DNA from: Sphingomonas sp.
GTDB taxonomy: Bacteria; Pseudomonadota; Alphaproteobacteria; Sphingomonadales; Sphingomonadaceae
Reading direction: 5' to 3'
Assembly: GCF_026460985.1 (NCBI RefSeq)
Contig: NZ_JAPKNM010000019.1
Coordinates: 1-64,000, forward strand
DNA: 64,000 bases
The position numbers and the translations under genes were made by a program. The notes below the pieces were generated by a model. The model ran no database searches. It was not told the origin of the DNA and saw only the letters and a program-made list of their open reading frames with translations. Positions 33,912 to 43,663 of the stretch are shown here, piece after piece (positions within the stretch are counted from its first letter, which is position 1; each line of letters starts with the position of its first letter).

Positions 33912-35204
33912 ATGTCGATCGAAATCAAGATGCCTGCGCTTTCCCCCACGATGGAGGAGGGCACCCTCGCCAAATGGCTGGTGAAGGAAGGCGACACGGT
34001 GAAGTCGGGCGACCTCCTCGCCGAGATCGAGACCGACAAGGCGACGATGGAGTTCGAAGCCGTCGACGAGGGCACGATCGGCAAGATCCTCGTCGCCGAG
34101 GGCACCGACAATGTGAAGGTGGGCACGGTGATCGCAGTGATCGCCGGCGAAGGCGAGGACGTCTCCGCCGCGGCCGCGCCCGCGCCGACTCCGGCCCCCG
34201 CGGCGAAGGCCGAGGCCGCACCCGCGCCGGCTCCCACGCCCGCTCCCGCCCCTGCGCCCGCCAAGGCGAACGGCGCCGCCCCGTCCGGCAGCCGCGTCAA
34301 GGCAAGCCCGCTGGCCAAGCGCATCGCCGCCGAGAAGGGCCTCGATCTGGCCAGCCTGACCGGCTCGGGCCCGAACGGCCGCATCGTCAAGGCCGACCTC
34401 GAAGGCGCCAAGCCCGGCGCCGCGCCTGCCGCCCAACCTGCCGCAGCTCCCGCGACCGCTCCGGCACCAGCCGCCGCACCCGCCGAGCACAAGCCGGTCT
34501 GGTACGACGAGAGCATCCCGCACGAGGAAGAGAAGCTCTCCAACATCCGCAAGACGATCGCGCGCCGCCTCACCGAGTCGAAGCAGACGATCCCGCACAT
34601 CTACCTGACCGTCGACATCCGCCTCGACGCGCTGCTCAAGCTCCGCTCGGAGCTCAACAAGGCGCTCGAGCCGCGCGGGGTGAAGCTCTCGGTCAACGAC
34701 CTGCTGATCAAGGCGCTCGGCGTCGCGCTGATCCAGACGCCCAAATGCAACGTCACCTACACCGGCGACAAGTTGATCAAGTACAGCCGCGCCGACGTCT
34801 CAGTCGCGGTGTCGACCCCCACCGGCCTGATCACCCCGATCATCCGCGACGCGGCGGGGATCAGCGTCTCGGCGATCTCGACCCAGATGAAGGACCTCGC
34901 GGGGCGCGCCAAGGAAGGCAAGCTCCAGCCGCAGGAATATCAGGGCGGCACCGCGTCGCTCTCGAACATGGGCATGTTCGGGATCAAGCAGTTCGAGGCG
35001 GTGATCAATCCGCCGCAGGGCATGATCATGGCGATCGGCGCGGGCGAGAAGCGGCCCTATGTGATCGACGACGCGCTCCAGGTCGCCACCGTGATGTCGG
35101 CAACCGGCAGCTTCGATCACCGCGCGATCGACGGGGCCGACGGCGCCGAGCTGATGAAGGTCTTCAAGGAACTGGTCGAAGCCCCGATGGGCATGATCGC
35201 CTGA
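33912..35204 (+). CDS. pdhC: Pyruvate dehydrogenase complex E2, dihydrolipoamide acetyltransferase
   Basis: 430 aa from the ATG at 33912. One lipoyl domain is present ([24 protein letters not shown], lipoyl lysine in [15 protein letters not shown]), then a long Ala/Pro linker, the E1/E3-binding domain ([34 protein letters not shown]), a second linker, and the acyltransferase core with [16 protein letters not shown] (catalytic His) at the C-terminus. The MPALSPTM start is typical of alphaproteobacterial and mitochondrial pyruvate E2 rather than 2-oxoglutarate E2. The E1 genes are not in the window. The E3 gene follows after two small genes. Confidence 0.95.
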   Translation: MSIEIKMPALSPTMEEGTLAKWLVKEGDTVKSGDLLAEIETDKATMEFEAVDEGTIGKILVAEGTDNVKVGTVIAVIAGEGEDVSAAAAPAPTPAPAAKAEAAPAPAPTPAPAPAPAKANGAAPSGSRVKASPLAKRIAAEKGLDLASLTGSGPNGRIVKADLEGAKPGAAPAAQPAAAPATAPAPAAAPAEHKPVWYDESIPHEEEKLSNIRKTIARRLTESKQTIPHIYLTVDIRLDALLKLRSELNKALEPRGVKLSVNDLLIKALGVALIQTPKCNVTYTGDKLIKYSRADVSVAVSTPTGLITPIIRDAAGISVSAISTQMKDLAGRAKEGKLQPQEYQGGTASLSNMGMFGIKQFEAVINPPQGMIMAIGAGEKRPYVIDDALQVATVMSATGSFDHRAIDGADGAELMKVFKELVEAPMGMIA

Positions 35205-35220
35205 CAAGGAGGCCGCGGCG

Positions 35221-35448
35221 ATGCGCGTCCTGATCGAAGTCGCGTTCCTGATGAGCGGCCTCATCGCCGCCTATGTGATCGCATGGCTGGCGGCCTGGTC
35301 CTATCCGCGCGCCACCGACGACATCTGGCTGGTCGCCTATGTCGCGATGGCGGCGGTGGTGCTGATGGGCATCGGCCCGATGCGCAACGCCCTGGCGGCC
35401 GATCGCGCCAAGCTCAACCGTTCGGGGAACCAGACCAACCATGACTGA
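35221..35448 (+). CDS. Small two-span membrane protein, unknown
   Basis: 75 aa. Two hydrophobic segments (VLIEVAFLMSGLIAAYVIAWLAAW and DDIWLVAYVAMAAVVLMGIGP) are joined by a short polar loop (SYPRATDD), with a basic polar tail. An AAGGAGG-like Shine-Dalgarno precedes it. It starts 16 bp after pdhC and overlaps the thioesterase start by 8 bases, so it belongs to the same transcript. I do not recognise a family. Confidence 0.75.
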   Translation: MRVLIEVAFLMSGLIAAYVIAWLAAWSYPRATDDIWLVAYVAMAAVVLMGIGPMRNALAADRAKLNRSGNQTNHD

Positions 35449-35842
35449 GTCGAAGCCGCCGGCGGCGCAGCCCGCGATCCGCGTGACCACCATGCCCGCC
35501 GACGCCAATCCCTATGGCGACATCTTCGGCGGCTGGCTGATGAGCCAGATGGACATGGCCGCGGGGCTCGTCGCCTCGCGCCACGCCCGCGGTCGCGCGG
35601 TGACGATCGCGGTCGAGGGGATGAAGTTCCACGCCCCCGTCGCGGTCGGCGACGAGGTTTCGGTCTATGCCGATCTGGTCAAGGTCGGCCGCACTTCGAT
35701 GACGATCGACGTCGCCGCCTGGCGCCGCGCGCGCCATGCCGAGGAAAGCTGCCTCGTCACCCAGGCGCAGTTCGTCTTCGTCGCGATCGACGAGCACCGC
35801 CAGCCGCGCCCCGTGGCGCCGCCGGCTGGACCTGCGTCCTGA
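35441..35842 (+). CDS. Acyl-CoA thioesterase, YciA-like hotdog fold
   Basis: 133 aa. The hotdog signature is clear: MPADANPYGDIFGGWLMSQMDMAAGLVASRHARGRAVTIAVEGMKFHAPVAVGDEVSVYADLVKVGRTSMTI, with the catalytic aspartate in MDMAAG. YciA-type enzymes hydrolyse a wide range of acyl-CoAs to free acid and CoA. It overlaps the preceding small membrane gene and sits between the E2 and E3 genes of pyruvate dehydrogenase. An acetyl-CoA or CoA-balance role in that setting is an inference. Confidence 0.9.
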   Translation: MTESKPPAAQPAIRVTTMPADANPYGDIFGGWLMSQMDMAAGLVASRHARGRAVTIAVEGMKFHAPVAVGDEVSVYADLVKVGRTSMTIDVAAWRRARHAEESCLVTQAQFVFVAIDEHRQPRPVAPPAGPAS

Positions 35843-35894
35843 ACATCCTATCTCGCCAACGAACCAAGCCCAACGAACCAGCAAGGCGCACCAA

Positions 35895-37295
35895 ATGGCT
35901 GAATCCTACGACCTCATCGTCCTCGGCTCGGGACCCGGCGGCTATGTCGCCGCGATCCGCGGCGCGCAGCTCGGCCTCAAGGTGGCCATCGTCGAGCGCG
36001 AATTGCTCGGCGGCATCTGCCTCAACTGGGGGTGCATCCCCACCAAGGCGCTGCTCCGCTCGGCCGAGATCTTCCACTATATGCAGCACGCCAAGGATTA
36101 CGGCCTCGCCGCGGAGAAGATCAGCGCGGACATCGAGGCGGTGGTCAAACGCTCGCGCGGCGTCGCCAAGCAGCTCAATCAGGGCGTCACGCACCTGATG
36201 AAGAAGAACAAGATCGCGGTGCATTTCGGCGAGGGCAGGCTCACCGGCAAGGGCAAGCTCGCGGTCACCGACAAGGACGGCAAGAAGACCGATCTCGAGG
36301 CCAAGAACATCATCCTCGCGACCGGTGCGCGCGCCCGCGATCTTCCCAATCTTCCCGCCGACGGCAAGCGGGTGTGGACCTATCGCCACGCAATGACCCC
36401 GCCCGAGATGCCGACCAAGCTCCTGGTCATCGGCTCGGGCGCGATCGGGATCGAATTTGCTAGCTTTTACAACGACATGGGCGCCGAGGTGACCGTGGTC
36501 GAGATGCTCGACCGCATCGTCCCCGTCGAGGATGCCGACGTCTCGGCCTTCCTGGAGAAGGCCCTGAAGAAGCAGGGCATGAACATCCTCACAAGCGCGA
36601 AGATCGAGAAGATCGAAGCCGGCGCTACGGCCGTGAAGGCGACGATCACCGCCAAGGACGGCAAGGCGGTGAGCGGCGAGTACAGCCATGTCATCGTCGC
36701 GATCGGCATCGTGCCCAACACCGAGAATATCGGCCTCAAGGAGCTCGGCGTCGCGATGGACGACCGCGGCTTCCTGAAGACCGATCCGGCCTGCAAGACC
36801 AATGTGGACGGCCTCTACGCGATCGGCGACATCACCGCGCCGCCCTGGCTCGCGCACAAGGCCAGCCACGAGGGCGTGATCGCCGCCGAGGCGATCGCCG
36901 GCAAGCATCCGCACGCCATGGATCCGCGCAACATCCCGGGCTGCACCTATTGCCACCCGCAGATCGCGTCGGTCGGCCTCACCGAGGCCAAGGCGAAGGA
37001 AGCCGGCTACGAAGTGAAGGTCGGCAACTTCCCCTTCATCGGCAACGGCAAGGCGATCGCGCTCGGCGAGGCCGAAGGCTTCGTGAAGACCGTGTTCGAC
37101 GCGAAGACCGGCGAACTGCTCGGCGCGCACATGATCGGCGCCGAGGTCACCGAGCTGATCCAGGGCTATACGATCGGCAAGACGCTCGAGACCACCGAGG
37201 CCGAGCTGATGGAGACGGTCTTCCCGCACCCGACGCTGAGCGAGATGATGCACGAGAGCGTGCTCGGCGCCTATGGACGCGCGCTCCACATCTGA
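35895..37295 (+). CDS. lpdA: Dihydrolipoyl dehydrogenase (E3)
   Basis: 466 aa from the ATG at 35895 (MAESYDLIVLGSGPGGYVAAIRGAQLG, FAD site). The redox disulfide is in GGICLNWGCIPTKALL, the NAD site is LLVIGSGAIGIEFASFYNDMGAEVTVVE, a second FAD motif is VDGLYAIGDI, and the C-terminal base pair is in FPHPTLSEMMHES. It reoxidises lipoyl groups of the pyruvate dehydrogenase complex, whose E2 is encoded just upstream. The Trp in CLNWGC replaces the more common Val/Ile/Thr and is seen in alphaproteobacterial PDH-type E3s, as far as I recall. Confidence 0.96.
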   Translation: MAESYDLIVLGSGPGGYVAAIRGAQLGLKVAIVERELLGGICLNWGCIPTKALLRSAEIFHYMQHAKDYGLAAEKISADIEAVVKRSRGVAKQLNQGVTHLMKKNKIAVHFGEGRLTGKGKLAVTDKDGKKTDLEAKNIILATGARARDLPNLPADGKRVWTYRHAMTPPEMPTKLLVIGSGAIGIEFASFYNDMGAEVTVVEMLDRIVPVEDADVSAFLEKALKKQGMNILTSAKIEKIEAGATAVKATITAKDGKAVSGEYSHVIVAIGIVPNTENIGLKELGVAMDDRGFLKTDPACKTNVDGLYAIGDITAPPWLAHKASHEGVIAAEAIAGKHPHAMDPRNIPGCTYCHPQIASVGLTEAKAKEAGYEVKVGNFPFIGNGKAIALGEAEGFVKTVFDAKTGELLGAHMIGAEVTELIQGYTIGKTLETTEAELMETVFPHPTLSEMMHESVLGAYGRALHI

Positions 37296-37370
37296 GGCGA
37301 CGCGCGTTCAGCCTTTCTTGGTGAATTTCGGGTAAAGCCGAGCCTTCATCCATTGCGGGGTAGGTTGAAC

Positions 37371-37757
37371 ATGCGATCGGTGAAGTTGGCGATCGGCATC
37401 GCCTTCGCGCTTATGCCGCTCGTCTATTGTGGGGCGCTCTTCTTCTACTTCCTCGACACCGCCGGCTCGGTGCAGGATGCGGTCGGCATCGGGCTCGGCC
37501 CGACCCTGTTCGGGGTGGGCGCGATCGGCGTGCTCTTCTGCGTGCCCGTGGCCTGGAAGATCCTCCGCGCCCTGCACACGCCCCGCGTGCGCGCGACGAA
37601 CCCCGAAGCGCCCGCGCCGGACGACTCGTCGTTCGACGCCGATGCGGCACTGGCCCGCTATCTCGCGCGCAAATCCGCCGAAGCCGAGGGCGACGCAGTG
37701 TCGCCGCGCACCGGCCCCGCGGCCCCGCGTCCGGGCTTCGGCCGGAAGGGCATCTGA
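37371..37757 (+). CDS. Two-span membrane protein with soluble tail, unknown
   Basis: 128 aa from the ATG at 37371 (GGGGTAGG upstream; the track uses a TTG six codons earlier). Two hydrophobic spans (LAIGIAFALMPLVYCGALFFYFL and GIGLGPTLFGVGAIGVLFCVPVAWKIL) are followed by a polar, Ala/Pro-rich tail including DADAALARYLARKSAEAE. No family recognised. It follows lpdA by 75 bp on the same strand. Confidence 0.65.
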   Translation: MRSVKLAIGIAFALMPLVYCGALFFYFLDTAGSVQDAVGIGLGPTLFGVGAIGVLFCVPVAWKILRALHTPRVRATNPEAPAPDDSSFDADAALARYLARKSAEAEGDAVSPRTGPAAPRPGFGRKGI

Positions 37758-37869
37758 TCGCGCGCACCGATCGCCGCAACAATGCTGCGATCCGGCGCAA
37801 GGCTTATTGCCCACTAAACTAGTAGGATATATATCGGCGTTCCGGCCTCCCCTCCATTGGAGCGGAACA

Positions 37870-38547
37870 ATGTCCATTTTCTCACCACTCGACGACAGTT
37901 CGCCGATCATCCTCACCGTCCCCGGGCTCGGCGGCTCGGGGCCCTCGCACTGGCAGACCCTGTGGGAGCAATCGCGCCCCGACACGCACCGAGTCGAGCT
38001 CGGCATGTGGGATACGCCGCATCGCAACACCTGGGTCACCAAGCTCGACCAGGCGATTCGCAATGCCCAAGCACCGGTGGTGCTCGCCGCGCACAGCCTG
38101 GGCTGCCTCGCCGTGGCCTGGTGGGCCGAGCTTTCGGGGCAGCCCTTCGGCTGGCCGGTAGCCGGCGCATTGCTGGTCGCCCCGGCCGATGTCGACCGCC
38201 AAGACGTGCGCCCCGAGCTCGCGGCCTTCCAGCCCACCCCGACCAAACCCCTGCCCTTCCCCTCGATCGTGGTGGCGAGCAGCGACGATCCCTGGGTGGC
38301 GCCCGAAAAGGCGTGCGCGCTCGCCGGCGCCTGGGGCAGCTTCTATGTCGACGCCGGCCCGCAGGGGCATCTCAACGCCGCCAGCGGGATCGGCTGGTGG
38401 GAGGAAGGCCAGACGCTGCTCGACCGCGTGCTCGACGCCGCGTCGGATCGCACCGGCAAGGTACGCTCGGCCAGTGACGCGCGCACTTTGCTCGCGATCA
38501 GCGCAACCGAAGCGGCGCAGGCGCATTATTATGGCGAGCGCGCATGA
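37870..38547 (+). CDS. RBBP9/YdeN-family alpha/beta hydrolase
   Basis: 225 aa from the ATG at 37870 (GGAGCGG upstream). SPIILTVPGLGGSGPSHWQTLWEQ is the family opening, the nucleophile elbow is VLAAHSLGCLAVAWW, the acid is in VVASSDDPWV and the histidine in GPQGHLNAASGIGWW. All three triad residues are therefore present. Bacterial members are serine hydrolases of unknown natural substrate. The C-terminus has an added stretch (SASDARTLLAISATEAAQAHYYGERA). No functional partner is evident next to it. Confidence 0.88.
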   Translation: MSIFSPLDDSSPIILTVPGLGGSGPSHWQTLWEQSRPDTHRVELGMWDTPHRNTWVTKLDQAIRNAQAPVVLAAHSLGCLAVAWWAELSGQPFGWPVAGALLVAPADVDRQDVRPELAAFQPTPTKPLPFPSIVVASSDDPWVAPEKACALAGAWGSFYVDAGPQGHLNAASGIGWWEEGQTLLDRVLDAASDRTGKVRSASDARTLLAISATEAAQAHYYGERA

Positions 38548-38757
38548 TCGCGACTCCGATTGACCTACGGAAAGTCCGCACCGGCGCAGCCGGGGTGGAA
38601 AACGCACCGCGACTTACTACATAGTCAGGTAGCGGGCGTGGCCGGGTGACGTGCCCTAGAGCGTCACTCGGCCTACGTCCCAATCGCCGGGCCGCCGGCC
38701 CGCTTCCCCCTCCACTCGCGATCGGCCGGCAATGCGGCAAACAACTCGCCGCATGAT

Positions 38758-39183
38758 ATGTTGTACCTTTACCTGTTCGGGTCTATATGCCCGTCCATGC
38801 CGGTGAGTCTCCCGCTATCCCGCTATTGGGGCGGTATCGACGCACGCTTCGATCGCATCGCGATCGGGCTCAGCGGCCTGTGCCTCGTGCACTGCGTCGC
38901 GACCACGGTGCTGCTGACGATCCTCTCCTCGGCGGGCGCTTTGCTCCACCCGGCGATCCACGAGATCGGCCTCACCCTGGCGATCGGCTTCGGCATCATC
39001 GCGCTCGGCAAGGGCGTGCTCTCGCACGGCTACATGGCCCCGGCTTTGGTCGGCGCCTTCGGGATCGGCATCATGGCGGGCGCGCTGTCGCTCCCGCATG
39101 GCGGCTTCGAGATCTTCTGGACGCTGATCGGCGTGAGCCTCGTCGCGCTCGGCCACGACCTCAACCGCCGCGCGACTTACTGA
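38758..39183 (+). CDS. MerC-domain membrane protein
   Basis: 141 aa. Four hydrophobic spans; the first contains the paired cysteines GLSGLCLVHCVATTVLL typical of MerC-domain proteins, which in mer operons carry Hg(II). Chromosomal copies beside Zur regulators are thought to handle zinc or another soft metal. The start is uncertain: the track ATG has no Shine-Dalgarno, and an in-frame ATG at 38797 would give a shorter N-terminus. The Fur/Zur-like gene follows 50 bp downstream. Confidence 0.82.
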   Translation: MLYLYLFGSICPSMPVSLPLSRYWGGIDARFDRIAIGLSGLCLVHCVATTVLLTILSSAGALLHPAIHEIGLTLAIGFGIIALGKGVLSHGYMAPALVGAFGIGIMAGALSLPHGGFEIFWTLIGVSLVALGHDLNRRATY

Positions 39184-39233
39184 GCCAGCCGAGCCAGCTT
39201 GCCGCGGGGCCCCCGGCTCCCTAAATTCACGCC

Positions 39234-39695
39234 ATGCACGCGCACGATCATCACGAGCATCACGGCAGCGATCTGACGCGCGCCGCGCAGACCACGCTCG
39301 AGAAATCGGGCGAGCAATGGACGGCGATGCGCGAGCGCGTGTTCGAGGCGCTGGCCGGGTTCGACAAGCCCGCCTCGGCCTATGACATCGCCGAGGCCGT
39401 CTCCAAGGCGGAGGGGCGCCGCGTCGCCGCCAACAGCGTCTATCGCATCCTCGACCTGTTCGTCGGTTCGAACCTCGCCCGCCGAGTCGAGAGCGCCAAC
39501 GCCTATGTCGCGAACGCGCATCCGGACTGCCTGCACGACTGCATCTTCCTCGTCTGCGACAGCTGCGGCCAGACCACGCACATCGACGACGATTCGATCA
39601 CCAAGACGGTGCGCACCGCGGCCAAGAGCGCGGGCTTCTCGCCCGTCCGGCCGGTGATCGAGGTGCGCGGCAAGTGTTCCGACTGCGAAGACTGA
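39234..39695 (+). CDS. Fur family regulator, probably Zur
   Basis: 153 aa. A His-rich N-terminus (MHAHDHHEHHGSD) precedes the winged helix (GEQWTAMRERVFEALAGFDKPASAYDIAEAVSKAEGRRVAANSVYRILDLFVGSNLARRVE). The metal domain has HPDCLHDCIFLVCDSCGQTTHID and the closing CSDC, giving two CxxC pairs for structural zinc. The sequence resembles Zur more than Fur. It would repress zinc-uptake or metal genes when zinc is replete. Adjacent MerC supports metal control. The operator was not located with confidence. Confidence 0.85.
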   Translation: MHAHDHHEHHGSDLTRAAQTTLEKSGEQWTAMRERVFEALAGFDKPASAYDIAEAVSKAEGRRVAANSVYRILDLFVGSNLARRVESANAYVANAHPDCLHDCIFLVCDSCGQTTHIDDDSITKTVRTAAKSAGFSPVRPVIEVRGKCSDCED

Positions 39696-39824
39696 CCGCC
39701 GCTCAGCCAAATCTCATCTTTCGCTCATGACAGGCCGGGGCCGCCGCGGGCAAGGGGCGGGCGGCGTGTGCAACGTGGCACGCTAGCAATCGACACCGCC
39801 AAGGTGCTGGAGTAAGTGCCCATA

Positions 39825-41750
39825 ATGGCTGATCTTCCGAATACGCCGCTGCTCGACACCGTCGACACGCCCCACGACCTCCGCAAGCTCAAGCCCGCCG
39901 ATCTCCGCCAGCTTGCCGACGAGCTGCGCGCCGAGACGATCAGCGCGGTGGGCAGCACGGGCGGCCATCTCGGCTCGGGACTCGGCGTGGTCGAGCTCAC
40001 CACTGCGATCCATTATGTGTTCGACACTCCACGCGATCGCCTGATCTGGGACGTCGGGCACCAATGCTATCCGCACAAGATCCTCACCGGGCGCCGCGAC
40101 CGCATCCGCACGCTGCGTATGGGCGGCGGCCTTTCGGGTTTCACCAAGCGCAGCGAGAGCGAATACGATCCGTTCGGCGCGGCGCACTCGTCGACGTCGA
40201 TCTCGGCCGCGATCGGCTTCGCGATCGCCAACAAGCTCAAGGACCAGCCCGGCAAGGGGATCGCCGTGATCGGCGACGGCGCGATGAGCGCGGGCATGGC
40301 CTATGAGGCGATGAACAACGCCGCGGCCGCGGGCAACCGGCTGGTGGTGATCCTCAACGACAACGACATGTCGATCGCGCCGCCGGTGGGCGGGCTCTCG
40401 GCCTATCTCGCGCGGACGGTTTCCTCGTCCAACTATCTGGGCCTCCGGAGCTTCGCCAAGCGCGCGATCCGCCGCATCTCGAAGCGTGTCCACAACGCCG
40501 CCGAAAAGGCCGAGGAATTCGCCCGCGGCCTCGCGACCGGCGGCACGCTCTTCGAGGAACTGGGCTTCTATTATGTCGGCCCGATCGACGGCCACAATCT
40601 CGACCATCTGATCCCGGTGCTCGAGAATGTCCGCGACAGCGAGCATGGCCCGATCCTCGTCCATGTCGTCACCAAGAAGGGCAAGGGCTATGCCCCGGCC
40701 GAGGCCTCGGCGGACAAATATCACGGCGTCCAGAAGTTCGACGTGATCACCGGCGCGCAGGCGAAGGCGCCGCCGGGCCCGCCCGCCTATCAGAACGTCT
40801 TCGCCGACCAGCTGATCAAGGACGCGGAAAGCGATCCGCGGATCGTCGCGATCACCGCGGCGATGCCGTCGGGCACCGGGCTCGATCGCTTCGGCAAGGC
40901 GTTCCCGGACCGCACCTTCGACGTCGGCATCGCCGAGCAGCACGCCGTCACCTTCGCCGCCGGCCTCGCCGCGCAGGGCATGCGGCCGTTCTGCGCGATC
41001 TATTCGACCTTCCTCCAGCGCGCCTACGACCAGGTCGTCCACGACGTGGCGATCCAGAACCTGCCCGTTCGCTTCGCGATCGATCGCGCCGGGCTCGTCG
41101 GCGCCGACGGCGCGACGCATGCCGGCAGCTTCGACATCGCCTATCTCGCGACGCTTCCCAATTTTATCGTGATGGCCGCCGCCGACGAGGCCGAGCTAGT
41201 GCATATGACGCACACCGCGGCGCTCCACGACGACGGCCCGATCGCGGTGCGCTATCCGCGCGGGAACGGGGTGGGCGTCGCACTTCCCGCGGTTCCGCAG
41301 CGGCTCGAGATCGGCAAGGGCCGCATCGTGCGCGAGGGCAAGACCGTGGCGATCCTGTCGCTGGGAACAAGGCTGGCGGAGGCGCTCAAGGCGGCCGACA
41401 TGCTCGAGGCCAAGGGGCTCTCGACCAGCGTGGCGGACCTGCGCTTCGCCAAGCCGCTCGACGAGGAGCTGATCCGCAAGCTGCTCACCACGCACGAAGT
41501 GGCCGTGACGGTCGAGGAAGGCGCGGTCGGCGGCCTCGGCGCGCATGTCCTGACCATGGCGAGCGACCAGGGGCTGATCGACGCGGGCCTCAAGCTGCGC
41601 ACGATGCGCCTGCCCGACGTCTTCCAGGACCAGGACAAGCCCGAGCTCCAATATGCCGAGGCAGGCCTCAACGCCGAGCATATCGTGGACACGGTGCTGA
41701 AGGCGCTCAGGTACAACGAAGCCGTCGTCACCGACGGGGCGCGTGCCTAG
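39825..41750 (+). CDS. dxs: 1-deoxy-D-xylulose-5-phosphate synthase
   Basis: 641 aa from the ATG at 39825 (GGAG upstream; a GTG three codons earlier is the track start). Family motifs are [45 protein letters not shown], the ThDP/Mg site [17 protein letters not shown]...NDNDMSI, and [18 protein letters not shown] with the catalytic glutamate. It makes DXP from pyruvate and glyceraldehyde 3-phosphate, the first step of the MEP isoprenoid route that feeds carotenoids and quinones. It appears monocistronic. Confidence 0.97.
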   Translation: MADLPNTPLLDTVDTPHDLRKLKPADLRQLADELRAETISAVGSTGGHLGSGLGVVELTTAIHYVFDTPRDRLIWDVGHQCYPHKILTGRRDRIRTLRMGGGLSGFTKRSESEYDPFGAAHSSTSISAAIGFAIANKLKDQPGKGIAVIGDGAMSAGMAYEAMNNAAAAGNRLVVILNDNDMSIAPPVGGLSAYLARTVSSSNYLGLRSFAKRAIRRISKRVHNAAEKAEEFARGLATGGTLFEELGFYYVGPIDGHNLDHLIPVLENVRDSEHGPILVHVVTKKGKGYAPAEASADKYHGVQKFDVITGAQAKAPPGPPAYQNVFADQLIKDAESDPRIVAITAAMPSGTGLDRFGKAFPDRTFDVGIAEQHAVTFAAGLAAQGMRPFCAIYSTFLQRAYDQVVHDVAIQNLPVRFAIDRAGLVGADGATHAGSFDIAYLATLPNFIVMAAADEAELVHMTHTAALHDDGPIAVRYPRGNGVGVALPAVPQRLEIGKGRIVREGKTVAILSLGTRLAEALKAADMLEAKGLSTSVADLRFAKPLDEELIRKLLTTHEVAVTVEEGAVGGLGAHVLTMASDQGLIDAGLKLRTMRLPDVFQDQDKPELQYAEAGLNAEHIVDTVLKALRYNEAVVTDGARA

Positions 41751-41793
41751 GCTCCGATCGGCCTGCAGCGCGCTTGCAATGTAGGATTTTGAA

Positions 41794-41835
41794 TGTTCTC
41801 CGTTCGTTCTCTTCAATGAGAAACGATGGAGAACA
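41794..41835. promoter_or_regulatory. Interrupted palindrome over the leader of the tailspike-like gene
   Basis: TGTTCTCC...TTCTC-TTCAAT-GAGAA...GGAGAACA: 8-bp outer arms and 5-bp inner arms around a 6-base loop, ending four bases before the ATG at 41839 and covering the AGGA-type ribosome site. It could be an operator or an RNA stem hiding the ribosome site. It is not followed by T residues, so a dxs terminator is unlikely. Confidence 0.55.
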
Positions 41836-41838
41836 GGA

Positions 41839-43530
41839 ATGGCGTTTGTAGATCAGGCAGACCTTGCCTCGACGGCTCCCGGCAAGGGTGCCGACATGGT
41901 GGGATTCCAGCAGCTTGGAACCGGTGCCAGCGCACGCACCGTCAGCGACAAACTACGCGAGGCTGTCAGCATCAGGGATTTCGGTGCGGTGGGCGACGGC
42001 GTCACCAACGACACACCGGCGTTGCTAGCCGCACTCGCGGTTTCGAACAGCATCTACTTCCCGGAAGGGGAATATGCCCTGGGCGCATCCAACTCCTCCG
42101 GGGCTCGGATCACCTCGGGCACTGGCTATTATTTCTACGGCGAGGGCGAACGCAGCGTCATTCGGCGCGCGGGTTACAATCCGGACTCGTGCTGCCTCAT
42201 GTTCGACAGCGGGAGCGCCACAGCCTGGATCGAAGGCATCACCTTCAAGGACCTCAAGTTCCTCGGCGATGTAGCGACGCTCCATCACGAGGAGATATTC
42301 GGCCACTTGCTGGTTCTCCATGGCGTGAAGCGGGTCCGGTTGGATTCCTGCTATTTCGAGGGGCCGCGCTCCGACGCAGTTCTGATCGGTTCGGGCCCGG
42401 GGGGTGGAACAGAGCGGCATAATTTCGACGTCACCGTCACCAATTGCGTCTTCGACGGTGTCGTGCACGGGACCGATGGCGGGCGCAACGCGATCAGCTT
42501 CATCGACATCGACGGCGCAAGCATCACCGGGTGTACGTTCCGCCGGTGGTCGAAGAACAACATGCCTGGAAGCCTGTGCTTCGAACCGGACGAATCCTTC
42601 GGCATCATTCGCAACGTCACGATCAGCGACAATCATTTCACGGAATGCAGCGGCAATCGGGGCCATATCGCCTTGAGCGTGGACAACATTCCCAACGACA
42701 ATTGGGGAAACATCGTCATCTCGAGCAACGTCATTTCCGACAACAATGCCGTCTGCATCTATAGCAATCCGACGCTCGGCGGGACCGGCAACGGCCTTGT
42801 CGTCGCGAACAACATGATGCGCGGCTGCGAATATGGCCTACTCAAACCCAGCGGTTCTCTCGCCGGCCTAATCTTCTCGGACAACATCATCGTCTCGATG
42901 GCGAGCGGCACGGGGCGCATCCTGCTCGGCAACGGTTCCGCCACGACATGGACCGTGCGCGACGTGCAGATCAGCGGCAACCAGATCAACTGCAACGTCG
43001 CCGCCCCCCTAGTGATCACGGACAATGGCGAGAATGTCGTTGTCAAGGGCAATATCGTGCGCGGGTCGACCCAGGCACATATGATCCTCGGCATCGCCGG
43101 AACGGCGACGACCAACTACATCATCCGCGACAATATCCTGCTTGGAACGCCGTCCAACGGTCTGTGCCAGCATGACGCGGGCACGCACAACGCCGTGTCG
43201 AACATGTGGCTCGACAATTGGTCACCGCCGGGGCTTTCGCACGGCTTCCGCGCGGTCAAGACGGACTTTGCAGGCAACGTGTACAACCACGTCGGGGCGG
43301 ATGAAGCCACCGCGCCGGGCAGCCTTCCCTCGGGCAACTCGTCGGTGCGTCTGAAGAACCGGACGATCAACGGGGCCAACCAGACCGGGATCCTCTATTC
43401 TCACCGATTGAGCACCGAAGCGATCACCTCGGTATGGCAGGAGTTCGTCCCCGACTACGCCGCCGGCCACGTCTTCGATCGCATCGTGCGCAAGGCCGTC
43501 AGCGCCTCGACCTGGGGTGCGTGGGGCTAG
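41839..43530 (+). CDS. Phage-tailspike-like parallel beta-helix protein (lone copy)
   Basis: 563 aa, no signal peptide. The N-terminus GADMVGFQQLGTGASARTVSDKLREAVSIRDFGAVGDGVTNDTPALLAAL matches the linker and first coil of phage tailspikes and capsule depolymerases (RDFGAVGDGVTxDTxA). A pectate-lyase-like beta-helix follows, with many N-rich coils (RNVTISDNHFTE, NIVISSNVISDNNAV, NNMMRGCEYGL). The C-terminus (WQEFVPDYAAGHVFDRIVRKAVSASTWGAWG) resembles tail-fibre ends. Base composition and codon use are visibly less G/C-biased than the neighbours, suggesting transfer. No other phage gene is adjacent. Activity, if any, would be on a polysaccharide. Confidence 0.75.
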   Translation: MAFVDQADLASTAPGKGADMVGFQQLGTGASARTVSDKLREAVSIRDFGAVGDGVTNDTPALLAALAVSNSIYFPEGEYALGASNSSGARITSGTGYYFYGEGERSVIRRAGYNPDSCCLMFDSGSATAWIEGITFKDLKFLGDVATLHHEEIFGHLLVLHGVKRVRLDSCYFEGPRSDAVLIGSGPGGGTERHNFDVTVTNCVFDGVVHGTDGGRNAISFIDIDGASITGCTFRRWSKNNMPGSLCFEPDESFGIIRNVTISDNHFTECSGNRGHIALSVDNIPNDNWGNIVISSNVISDNNAVCIYSNPTLGGTGNGLVVANNMMRGCEYGLLKPSGSLAGLIFSDNIIVSMASGTGRILLGNGSATTWTVRDVQISGNQINCNVAAPLVITDNGENVVVKGNIVRGSTQAHMILGIAGTATTNYIIRDNILLGTPSNGLCQHDAGTHNAVSNMWLDNWSPPGLSHGFRAVKTDFAGNVYNHVGADEATAPGSLPSGNSSVRLKNRTINGANQTGILYSHRLSTEAITSVWQEFVPDYAAGHVFDRIVRKAVSASTWGAWG

Positions 43531-43663
43531 TCACCCGCAAAGCATCCACCGGGATGAGATCCTTGCGCTAAACTAGCGCTCGGCAACAAATTGTCCGGCG
43601 GTCGACGCTGCGAAGCGCGATCGCCGGACTCGCCTTTCCCCGGCCGCGGGACTAGACAAACCC

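Noticed and set aside
33767-34600. Gly/Ala-rich extension of the usp ORF over pdhC
   Set aside because: It is antisense to the Ala/Pro linkers of pdhC; UspA begins at 33766 with its conserved N-terminus.
38740-38800. Possible Zur box (atgatatgttgtacctttac) at the merC start
   Set aside because: One half resembles an A/T-rich Zur half-site, but the sequence is not convincingly palindromic and no second copy is seen, so it was not listed as an operator.
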